Of a DNA stretch of 41,681 bases, positions 24,381 to 31,175 are shown in pieces. The first letter of the stretch is position 1. The number at the start of each line of letters is the position of its first letter. A model generated the notes under the pieces. That model searched no databases. It was not told the DNA's origin and worked only from the letters and a program-made list of their open reading frames with translations. The position numbers were made by a program, and so were the translations under genes. The stretch is from Flavobacteriales bacterium (GTDB taxonomy: Bacteria > Bacteroidota > Bacteroidia > Flavobacteriales > Flavobacteriaceae), in NCBI GenBank assembly GCA_027061855.1, contig JAMOVT010000078.1, forward strand, positions 1-41,681, given 5' to 3'.

Positions 24381-25745
24381 TTATAGTTTATCAAATTGAT
24401 CACTCAAAAAATCAGGTACTATTTCTTGTTGTTTAAATACCAAAAGATCTTCTTTTTTGCGTATTAAATGCAAGTTTTTGTCTTTGTCGATCATTACTAC
24501 ATTTGGTCTGTAAGTAATAAACTGCATCCATTGAGTCATATTATAGGCTCCTACTCGTGGAATCAAAATCAGATCGCCTTTTTGTAAAAGCGGAAATTGA
24601 ATACTTTCTCTAATTACATCAATATTCATGCATAAAGGTCCATAAAGTGTGGTATCTTCTGTTTGTTGCGAACATTCTTGCGCCGGATAAACTTCGTGCT
24701 CATACCAAAAACTGGTAAAAAGAATATTCACACCTATATCGATAATAGTCGCTCTACGTGCATTAGACAAACGTTTATTGGCCAATACCGAACCGATTAA
24801 ATACCCGGCATCATCAATTAAAGCACGACCCGTTTCCAAAAACAAAACAGGTAATTTATCAGGCTCTATATCCGAATTTATTAAAGCAGAAGTAATCGCT
24901 TCGGCATAATCGTCAAAACTCGGGCAGGTATCTTTTCCGGGCAAGTAAGCCCCTTTTAAAGTATTTTTGGACGCAAAACCTCCACCCATATCAATATATT
25001 TGATGGAATGATTGTATTTTTTATTGGTTCTGTCTGCAAGAGCAGCTAATTTTGAAGCGGCGACTGCATAGGCATTAGCAGTCATCATATATGTGCCAAT
25101 ATGGGTATGCAATCCTACTAATTCCATATTTTCTGAAATCATAATCCTATTGATGGCACTCCATGCTTCACCGTTTTCATAATTAAAACCAAATCGATCC
25201 CATTTCGGATAGACTCCGGTATCCATATTCACCCGGATGGCTACCTTAGCTTTTTTTGTAGAATTGTTACTCAATCGAATAATACTATAAAGCTCATCAA
25301 AATGGTCAATATGTATATATGAACCATTTTCAATGGCATTTTTAATATCTTCATCCGTTTTGTCGGGACCATTAAAAATAATTTTGTTTCCCGGCACACC
25401 GTTTTTCAAGGCTTTTTCATATTCAAAACCGGAAACCACTTCTGCCCAAGAGCCTTCTTCATGATAAACCTTGCATACGGCATCCAAATAATTGGTTTTA
25501 TAAGACCATGCAAATTGTACTTTTGGATAACGACTCTGAAAAGCCATATAAGCTTGTTGATAGGTGTCTCTTATAGTTTTTTCTGAAATAACAAAAACGG
25601 GAGAACCGTATTTTTCTACAATTTCTTTCACCGGAACACCATCGATTTCCGTTCGTATTTTTACTTTGGTCTGCATTCCGTATTTATCGGGGACTCCTGC
25701 TTTTATTTTATTAATTATGGGTCTTTCGTATCTTAATTTTTTCAT
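24381..25745 (-). CDS. Fold-type III PLP enzyme, diaminopimelate/ornithine decarboxylase-like
   Basis: The 454-residue enzyme has the alanine-racemase-like barrel and C-terminal beta domain of LysA-family decarboxylases. The PLP lysine is Lys83 in FAWSYKTN. HTHIG (barrel strand), MGGGF (phosphate loop) and ETGRALIDDAGYL follow; the C-terminal 'YGPLCMNIDVI' carries the Cys-xxx-Asp pair of the decarboxylase active site. An N-terminal extension of ~30 residues is unusual. The substrate cannot be read from sequence: candidates are DAP, ornithine, carboxynorspermidine or a carrier- or peptide-linked amino acid. Directly downstream (12 nt) of the ATP-grasp gene, which argues for a specialised rather than lysine-biosynthetic role. 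Confidence 0.88.
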   Translation of the reverse strand: MKKLRYERPIINKIKAGVPDKYGMQTKVKIRTEIDGVPVKEIVEKYGSPVFVISEKTIRDTYQQAYMAFQSRYPKVQFAWSYKTNYLDAVCKVYHEEGSWAEVVSGFEYEKALKNGVPGNKIIFNGPDKTDEDIKNAIENGSYIHIDHFDELYSIIRLSNNSTKKAKVAIRVNMDTGVYPKWDRFGFNYENGEAWSAINRIMISENMELVGLHTHIGTYMMTANAYAVAASKLAALADRTNKKYNHSIKYIDMGGGFASKNTLKGAYLPGKDTCPSFDDYAEAITSALINSDIEPDKLPVLFLETGRALIDDAGYLIGSVLANKRLSNARRATIIDIGVNILFTSFWYEHEVYPAQECSQQTEDTTLYGPLCMNIDVIRESIQFPLLQKGDLILIPRVGAYNMTQWMQFITYRPNVVMIDKDKNLHLIRKKEDLLVFKQQEIVPDFLSDQFDKL

Positions 25746-25757
25746 GATTTTAATTTT

Positions 25758-26804
25758 TTATAATTCACCATATATGGATAATTGTTCGAATTGTGATATA
25801 TCGCCTATCATATCAAAAGAATAGCGAATAAACATTTTCCCTACTTCATAAGAAGTATAAGGTTTTACTTCCCTGCCCATAGCTAATAATACCAAGGCTT
25901 CGGGAATATTTTGTCCGGCGGCAACAGCCAAGTAAACCCATGCCGGAATACGCGGATTTATTTCTATCAAATAATATTCATTACCCGAAGTTTTAATCAT
26001 TTCCAACTCCATAGCTCCACGCCATTTTGTTTTTTTAATTAAATCACGTGTAATTTTCAATAAATTCTCATCCTGAATGGTAATTCCTCCCCAGGCTTTT
26101 CCTTTATCGGTTATATATTGTTTTCTCATTGGAACTGCCGCAATGGTTTCGCCTTTACCGTCACCCAAAGCCACAACATTTACTTCGGTTCCTCGAATAA
26201 ATTCCTGAATGATCACCGGCAAACCCCATTTAGCGGAAATTTTATTATAATAATTAATTACTTGTTCCAAATTATAAGCCAAATAGGCATCATAAAATTT
26301 CCCTTTGACTAATACAGGGAAATCAAATTCTTCGGGAATTTTTCTAATGTCTGTATAGTTTGCCACCGGTTTGCTATGCGGCACTTTTATTCCGTATTTT
26401 TCACCAAATTCATTTAAGCGGCTCTTACTTCGTTCTTCAAATTGTTTTAAAGTAGGTAAAAATGTATGTATCCCCAGATTTTTTAATTCTTTTTCGGCTT
26501 TAATAAACGTAAATAATTCAGCATCCAAATTTGGTATGATGACATCCAAGTTTTCACGTTCATGTATGTATTTAATACGATCCAAAAAAACATCCGAACC
26601 ACTTTTGGGATAGGGAATTTGGTAGGTTTTATCCACCATATCCTTCATATATATACCCGGTTCCAAATTTTCATAAGCAAGACCGATTATCCGTGGGTCA
26701 ATCTTTTCCGATTCACGTAAGCCTCTTATTACAGGGATTCCAGGGCCCGGATTATCAGTATTGTTTAGACCGGTTACTGCAATATTCAATTTTTCTTTCT
26801 TCAC
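25758..26804 (-). CDS. ATP-grasp ligase of unknown substrate
   Basis: A 348-residue ATP-grasp enzyme. It has an N-terminal Rossmann-like preATP-grasp domain ('NIAVTGLNNTDNPGPGIPVIRGL', 'NLDVIIPNLDAELFTFI'), the ATP-binding strands 'FDFPVLVKGKFYDA' and 'VIIQEFIRGTEVNVVAL', and the Mg-binding end 'GAMELEMIKTSGNEYYLIEINPRIPAW' with the ELE..EINPR acidic set. It resembles the CarB/PylC-like part of the superfamily. It should activate a carboxylate as acyl phosphate and join it to an amine or carrier. Lying between a PqqD-like gene (16 nt) and the PLP decarboxylase suggests one pathway. Confidence 0.88.
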   Translation of the reverse strand: MKKEKLNIAVTGLNNTDNPGPGIPVIRGLRESEKIDPRIIGLAYENLEPGIYMKDMVDKTYQIPYPKSGSDVFLDRIKYIHERENLDVIIPNLDAELFTFIKAEKELKNLGIHTFLPTLKQFEERSKSRLNEFGEKYGIKVPHSKPVANYTDIRKIPEEFDFPVLVKGKFYDAYLAYNLEQVINYYNKISAKWGLPVIIQEFIRGTEVNVVALGDGKGETIAAVPMRKQYITDKGKAWGGITIQDENLLKITRDLIKKTKWRGAMELEMIKTSGNEYYLIEINPRIPAWVYLAVAAGQNIPEALVLLAMGREVKPYTSYEVGKMFIRYSFDMIGDISQFEQLSIYGEL

Positions 26805-26820
26805 AACAGTAGGAATTAAA

Positions 26821-27072
26821 TTATTGTTTTTCTATCAAATCATAATGATTTAGCATAGCGATAAAATCATAGATATTCTGCTCTAGTGTAGCATCATCCA
26901 CGTCATATTTCTCTTTAAAATGTTCGATGATTTCTTCATTGGTTTTACCGGATTTCAATAATTTTAAAATTTCTACGGCAGTTTCATTTAAATTATATGA
27001 ATCTCCGGTATAAGGATCAAACATAAATCCATTCTCGGAAACAGCAATATTACTTTTTAGTTTCATAATCAA
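26821..27072 (-). CDS. PqqD-like small protein (possible RiPP recognition element)
   Basis: An 83-residue winged-helix protein of the PqqD family: 'NIAVSENGFMFDPYTGDSYNLNETAVEILKLLKSGKTNEEIIEHFKEKYDVDD' and then a C-terminal helix pair. PqqD-type domains bind leader peptides of ribosomal natural products or act as chaperones for a modified protein. No radical SAM gene and no separate precursor peptide is visible nearby, so this protein may recognise an unlinked substrate or itself be the carrier. The internal ATG two codons on is an alternative start. Confidence 0.88.
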   Translation of the reverse strand: MIMKLKSNIAVSENGFMFDPYTGDSYNLNETAVEILKLLKSGKTNEEIIEHFKEKYDVDDATLEQNIYDFIAMLNHYDLIEKQ

Positions 27073-27085
27073 TTATTTTTTTCTT

Positions 27086-27676
27086 TTAATCATCTTGTAA
27101 ATCAGTGATATCGTCGACGATTTTTTTATGTTTATTTCTATTTTTTTTATATTCACTTACAGTGATTCCCGTTTCTTTTTTAAACTGATTCGAAAGATAT
27201 TGCACACTACTGTAATCCATCATATAAGCAATTTCACTCAATGTATATTCTTCAGTATCAATCAATTCTTTTATTTTCTCAATTTTATTCAAAATTATAT
27301 ATTTTTCCAATGTTATATTTTCATGCTTCGAAAAAATTTTAGACATCTGTTGGTAACTCATAGCCAATTTTTCTACCAAATAATCAGATTTTCTCAAAAT
27401 GGAATCCACATTTCCTGAATCATGAATCAACTCAATAACACTCTGTTTTATTTTTTCTACAATTTGTAATTCCCGTGATTTTATAGGAGGCATTCCATTT
27501 TCTGTAAGAATACTTTCTATTTTCTCCAAAGATATACTATCCGGATCAAATTCAAATTCGATAAAACCGGGCTTTATTTTAAGAATGCTTACACCTTCTT
27601 GTTCCAAAACTATTTTAACCAGTTTTAAACAACAATGACATAACATATTTTGAATATGTAACTTATGTATTTGCAT
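27086..27676 (-). CDS. AraC-family regulator with N-terminal HMA-like metal-binding domain
   Basis: A 196-residue regulator. The first ~65 residues resemble a heavy-metal-associated domain with MLCHCC near residue 11, a match to the MxCxxC metal-binding loop. Residues ~70-180 hold an AraC helix-turn-helix pair: 'MSYQQMSKIFSKHENITLEKYIILNKIEKIKELI' and 'YTLSEIAYMMDYSSVQYLSNQFKKETGITVSEYKK'. Related HMA-AraC proteins in Flavobacteriia often sit beside copper-handling genes. Here it is 13 nt upstream of the PqqD-like gene and probably controls the cluster in response to Cu(I) or another thiophilic metal. Confidence 0.9.
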   Translation of the reverse strand: MQIHKLHIQNMLCHCCLKLVKIVLEQEGVSILKIKPGFIEFEFDPDSISLEKIESILTENGMPPIKSRELQIVEKIKQSVIELIHDSGNVDSILRKSDYLVEKLAMSYQQMSKIFSKHENITLEKYIILNKIEKIKELIDTEEYTLSEIAYMMDYSSVQYLSNQFKKETGITVSEYKKNRNKHKKIVDDITDLQDD

Positions 27677-27695
27677 TCATTTAATTTTTACATAT

Positions 27696-27703
27696 CAAAA
27701 TTA
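27696..27703 (-). promoter_or_regulatory. Candidate -7 element for the AraC/PqqD/ATP-grasp operon
   Basis: On the minus strand TAATTTTG matches the -7 consensus, 19 nt before the AraC start codon. A -33 element is not evident. This would be the promoter for the whole minus-strand cluster. Confidence 0.45.
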
Positions 27704-27805
27704 GGCGATTTATTTCTGAAAATGTTATAAAATTATGTAAAAGATTTATAGCAATCTCTTTTTTAAAATTATTGATTCCATTCATGACATGTTAATAGAT
27801 TTTTA

Positions 27806-27813
27806 TATATTTG
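27806..27813 (+). promoter_or_regulatory. Candidate -7 element for the B12 uptake operon
   Basis: TATATTTG matches TAnnTTTG and lies about 10 nt upstream of the first riboswitch bases, the position expected if transcription begins at the aptamer. Confidence 0.55.
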
Positions 27814-27822
27814 CTTTGATTT

Positions 27823-27974
27823 AGTTCCGCAAAAAGCGGATGAAAAGGGAATCGGGTGTAAATCCCGGGCTGTCCCCGCAACTGTAAGCTATTCAGCTTT
27901 ATTACATCCTCGCCACTGTTGTAGAATACAATGGGAAGGCCGTAATAAAGACGCAAGCCAGGAGACCTGCTAAA
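27823..27974 (+). promoter_or_regulatory. Cobalamin riboswitch
   Basis: The conserved core of the B12 aptamer is clear. AAAGGGAATCGGGTGTAAAT with CCCGGGCTGTCCCCGCAACTG comes first, then GCCACTG at 27912-27918 and the B12 box ACGCAAGCCAGGAGACCTGC at 27951-27970. It binds adenosylcobalamin or a related cobalamin and represses the genes downstream when the vitamin is plentiful. It precedes the BtuB-like receptor gene, the usual target. The hairpin at 27995-28013 is probably the expression platform. Confidence 0.96.
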
Positions 27975-27994
27975 TCTTAACTGATAATTATAAA

Positions 27995-28013
27995 GGCTTT
28001 CGGAGGAAAAGCC
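27995..28013 (+). promoter_or_regulatory. Hairpin with GGAGG in its loop, likely riboswitch expression platform
   Basis: Stem GGCTTT / AAAGCC with loop CGGAGGA, 8 nt before the btuB ATG. The loop displays a consensus Shine-Dalgarno-like GGAGG, rare in this phylum. Hence translation initiation, not termination, is the probable point of control. Confidence 0.6.
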
Positions 28014-28021
28014 GGAATAAA

Positions 28022-29857
28022 ATGAAAAAATATTTCTGTTTCATATTATTTTTTACTTTTTGGGCCGGATCATTTGCTCAATACAACGAAGTGCAAAAAA
28101 AATTGGATACTGTTTTCCTCAATATAAAGAAATCCGACTTGTTACTCAATACAAAAGACTTGAGCAATGAATTGAAAAAAACTGTTCGAAATTTATCTTC
28201 ATCCGCTACAATCAAAGAGTTTTTAAACAATAATACCTCGGTTTATTTCAAAGAATACGGAAGAGGTATGCTCGCAAGCATTTCCCTGCGTGGCACAAAT
28301 GCTTCTCATACATTAGTAATGTGGAATGGGCTTCCTATAAACTCAAAACTCAATGGACAAGTAGATTTTAATACATTTTTAACGGGGAGCTTTGATAAAT
28401 TCCTGCTAAAAAAGGGAGGAGAAAGTGTTTTATACGGTGACGGAGCCATCGGAGGAGTAATTCTTTTGGAAAATAAGATAGATTTTCATAAAAAAACGGC
28501 TATTGAAAATACTACTGTTTACGGAAGTTATAATAGTTTTCTTAATCAATCAAAAATACATCTATCCGGTAGGCGGATATTTTTTGATGCTGGATTTACT
28601 TCTCAATATTCTGAGAATGACTATCTATACCCCGGTACGACTATTACAAATAAAAACGGGGAGTACTCCGGAAATGATTTTTTTCTGGATACGGCATATA
28701 AGCTTAACAAAAAAAATAAAATTTTCTATCATTTTCATAAAAATCATACACGACGATTTTTGAGTGCCACCTTATACGCAGCATCCGAATCTTTTTTAGA
28801 AATGCAAAATTGGCAACAGACATTGCACTGGAATTTTCAAAAAAAATATTTTTCAAATAAACTTATATTAGGGGAAGTATATGAATCCTTTGACTATTTT
28901 CCGAATAAGGACAGTCAAGAGCATCAAGCAAGTTATGCGCGAACTTTTATCATAAAAAACGAAAGTCTTTACCGGAAAAATTCTATACATTTTCTATTAG
29001 GCGAAGAAACTCAATACACAAAAGCTAATGGCTCTTCCATAGGAACCCCTTTTGAAAAAGTTTTTTCTCTTTATGGGAATATTGCTTATTATTTGCCTAA
29101 AACCGAATGGAACATAAGTATACGCAAGCCTTTTTATTCGGCATATAAGGCTCCGTTTCTTATACGTCTAAAAGCTGAATTCTCAAATAAGAATAAAAAC
29201 TTAAAAACCGGATTTTCTCTTTCAAACAATTACAAAACCCCTACTATTAATGATTTATATTGGACACCCGGGGGAAATCCCGATTTGCAACCTGAAAAAA
29301 GCTTGGGAATTGAAAGTTTTATAAAAATCAAATTAAAAAATTCGGAATGGCAATTGACAGGATTTTATATAAATAGCAAAGACTTAATCAAATGGCAACC
29401 TTTTAATAATAATATATGGCAACCTATAAATATTGAACAGAGTCTTTCACGGGGAATAGAATTGGAATGGGAACAAAAATGGAGCATAGGGAATCATAAT
29501 TTTATATTTTTAGGAGAATATGTTTTTCAACAGGTTTTAAATACCAAGACAAAAAAATTAATTCCTTTCACTCCGATTCATACTGCTTTTGCCGGAATAG
29601 AATATAAATTTGGTAAACTATCTGCATTCTTGCAAACGAAAATACTTGGAAAAGTTTATACTACAACCTCCAATACCCTTTTTCTATCTCCCTATGCGGT
29701 ATTAAATGTAAAAACCCAATATAAAGTAAATGATTATGCTTCCATTGGAGGGGGAATTAATAACATATTTAATCAATATTATGAAAACTTTCCTTCCCGG
29801 CCCCAACCGGGAACAAACTATTTTGTAAATTTAACTTTAAAAATAAATCAAATATGA
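28022..29857 (+). CDS. btuB: TonB-dependent outer-membrane receptor for cobalamin (BtuB-like)
   Basis: A 611-residue receptor with a signal peptide (MKKYFCFILFFTFWAGSFAQ). The plug domain (about 45-150) has 'YGRGMLASISLRGTNASHTLVMWNGLPIN' and 'LYGDGAIGGVILLEN'. A 22-strand type barrel follows, with 'NNYKTPTINDLYWTPGGNPDLQPEKS' and a C-terminal 'INNIFNQYYENFPSRPQPGTNYFVNLTLKI'. It has no SusC-type N-terminal extension. Cobalamin specificity rests on the riboswitch and the BtuG-like neighbour, which overlaps its stop by 4 bp. TonB energises uptake of the vitamin into the periplasm. Confidence 0.92.
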   Translation: MKKYFCFILFFTFWAGSFAQYNEVQKKLDTVFLNIKKSDLLLNTKDLSNELKKTVRNLSSSATIKEFLNNNTSVYFKEYGRGMLASISLRGTNASHTLVMWNGLPINSKLNGQVDFNTFLTGSFDKFLLKKGGESVLYGDGAIGGVILLENKIDFHKKTAIENTTVYGSYNSFLNQSKIHLSGRRIFFDAGFTSQYSENDYLYPGTTITNKNGEYSGNDFFLDTAYKLNKKNKIFYHFHKNHTRRFLSATLYAASESFLEMQNWQQTLHWNFQKKYFSNKLILGEVYESFDYFPNKDSQEHQASYARTFIIKNESLYRKNSIHFLLGEETQYTKANGSSIGTPFEKVFSLYGNIAYYLPKTEWNISIRKPFYSAYKAPFLIRLKAEFSNKNKNLKTGFSLSNNYKTPTINDLYWTPGGNPDLQPEKSLGIESFIKIKLKNSEWQLTGFYINSKDLIKWQPFNNNIWQPINIEQSLSRGIELEWEQKWSIGNHNFIFLGEYVFQQVLNTKTKKLIPFTPIHTAFAGIEYKFGKLSAFLQTKILGKVYTTTSNTLFLSPYAVLNVKTQYKVNDYASIGGGINNIFNQYYENFPSRPQPGTNYFVNLTLKINQI

Positions 29858-30915
29858 AAAAAAATCTATTATTATTAGCATTGGCATTAAGTATCATCGG
29901 ATTACAATCTTGTGAAAAAACAACCACAGTTATCCCTCCCGGAAAATATGAAGAGGGAGTATTTGTAGTCAATGAAGGAAATTTTGGACAAGGAAATTCT
30001 TCTTTAAGTTTTATTGATAAGGATTATAACACCATTGAAAATAATGTTTATTATAATGTAAATCAAACCGCTTTGGGAGATCAAGCTCAATCTATTGCTT
30101 TCATTAATGACAAAGTATATATTGTTGTGTCGGGTTCTAACAAAATTGAAGTGGCAGAAGAAAAAAACTTGGAAAGAAAGCTTACCATTGCCAGTGAATT
30201 AAGAACTCCCAGATATGCCATTGAAACCACTGAGAAACGAGCCGTTGTTTCTTGCTGGGGAATGGGGAGCGATAATACCGATGATTATTTGGCGGTACTC
30301 GATACCTATAATGACGTGGTAATTGATAAAATTCCCGTAGAAGTAGGCCCCGAACAATTGGCTCGTTATGAAAATTATGTATTTATCGCTCATAAAGGAG
30401 CCTGGTCAACCAATCATATTGTAAGTGTTTTGGACTTGAATACCATGCAAATTTCCAAAACCATACCAGTAGGTGACCGTCCCAACTCAATGGTAATGGA
30501 TGATAATTACCTGTGGGTGTTAAGTGGTGGTGAACCGGATTGGACAGGAAATGAAACCGGTGGAAAATTGACCAAAATAGATCTAACTACACTTAATGTA
30601 ATAGAAAACATGGACTTCCCCCAAAACATTCATCCGGCACATTTATCCAAAGATGGAGATCAATTATATTATAATATCGGAAATGATGTTTTTAAAATGA
30701 ACATAACAGATAGTGCTTTACCCACTTCTGCCTATATAACATATGATGGTTCTTTACTGTATAATATGGAAGCCAACCAAGGTTTACTATTTATTTCCGA
30801 TGCAAAGGATTATCAACAAGAAGGAGATGTGGTAATTTATGATTTAACTAACGGACAAAAGATAAAAACTTTTACTGCCGGAATTATACCCGGCGATTTC
30901 GGATTCAAATATTAA
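29854..30915 (+). CDS. BtuG-like surface beta-propeller lipoprotein
   Basis: A 353-residue lipoprotein with signal peptide II and lipobox LQSC (Cys at about residue 20), then EKTTT. The rest is a YncE/DUF5074-type seven-bladed propeller: 'GVFVVNEGNFGQGNSSLSFID', 'QSIAFINDKVYIVVSGSNKIEV', 'IPVGDRPNSMVMDDNYLWVLSGG', 'GDVVIYDLTNGQKIKTF'. BtuG of Bacteroides is a surface lipoprotein of this fold that binds vitamin B12 with very high affinity and passes it to BtuB. The overlap with the BtuB-like gene and common riboswitch control support that role here. Confidence 0.88.
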   Translation: MKKNLLLLALALSIIGLQSCEKTTTVIPPGKYEEGVFVVNEGNFGQGNSSLSFIDKDYNTIENNVYYNVNQTALGDQAQSIAFINDKVYIVVSGSNKIEVAEEKNLERKLTIASELRTPRYAIETTEKRAVVSCWGMGSDNTDDYLAVLDTYNDVVIDKIPVEVGPEQLARYENYVFIAHKGAWSTNHIVSVLDLNTMQISKTIPVGDRPNSMVMDDNYLWVLSGGEPDWTGNETGGKLTKIDLTTLNVIENMDFPQNIHPAHLSKDGDQLYYNIGNDVFKMNITDSALPTSAYITYDGSLLYNMEANQGLLFISDAKDYQQEGDVVIYDLTNGQKIKTFTAGIIPGDFGFKY

Positions 30916-30931
30916 TACTTGTTCTTATCTG

Positions 30932-31092
30932 ATACCAAACCGCCATCAATATTATTTATATAAATTGTTTCTTTTTGCCCCGTATTGCTTCAAAAAATCA
31001 TTCCATAGCTACTGCTATGCAATAATTTTTTTCATTATCCGTAACAAAAATTACTCAATTTCTATTTACATAACTTAATGGCGGTTTGGTAT
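30932..31092. repeat. MITE-like noncoding element with 15-bp terminal inverted repeats
   Basis: Perfect inverted repeats ATACCAAACCGCCAT (30932-30946) and ATGGCGGTTTGGTAT (31078-31092) bound 161 bp of noncoding DNA; with a 2-nt gap the homology continues outward (TATC). An internal hairpin CATAGC-TACT-GCTATG near the middle and flanking A/T tracts give further symmetry. No ORF lies inside. No obvious target-site duplication. It fills most of the 260 bp between two convergent genes. Confidence 0.6.
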
Positions 31093-31100
31093 GATAAATT

Positions 31101-31127
31101 AAAAGCGGGCCAAAAGCCCGCTTTTTT
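31101..31127. terminator. Bidirectional intrinsic terminator
   Basis: A 9-bp G/C-rich stem (AAAGCGGGC / GCCCGCTTT) with 5-nt loop and a T tract at the 3' end on the plus strand, A tract on the other side. It should end the btuB operon and, in reverse, the acyl-CoA dehydrogenase transcript. Confidence 0.88.
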
Positions 31128-31175
31128 ACACATTAACCAAAATAAATCCAACTTTTTAAGGCTAGAATTTACTTT

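Noticed and set aside
24381-25745. Calling the PLP enzyme the housekeeping diaminopimelate decarboxylase (lysA)
   Set aside because: Family motifs fit, but the N-terminal extension and the ATP-grasp/PqqD context make a specialised substrate more likely; no specific symbol is given.
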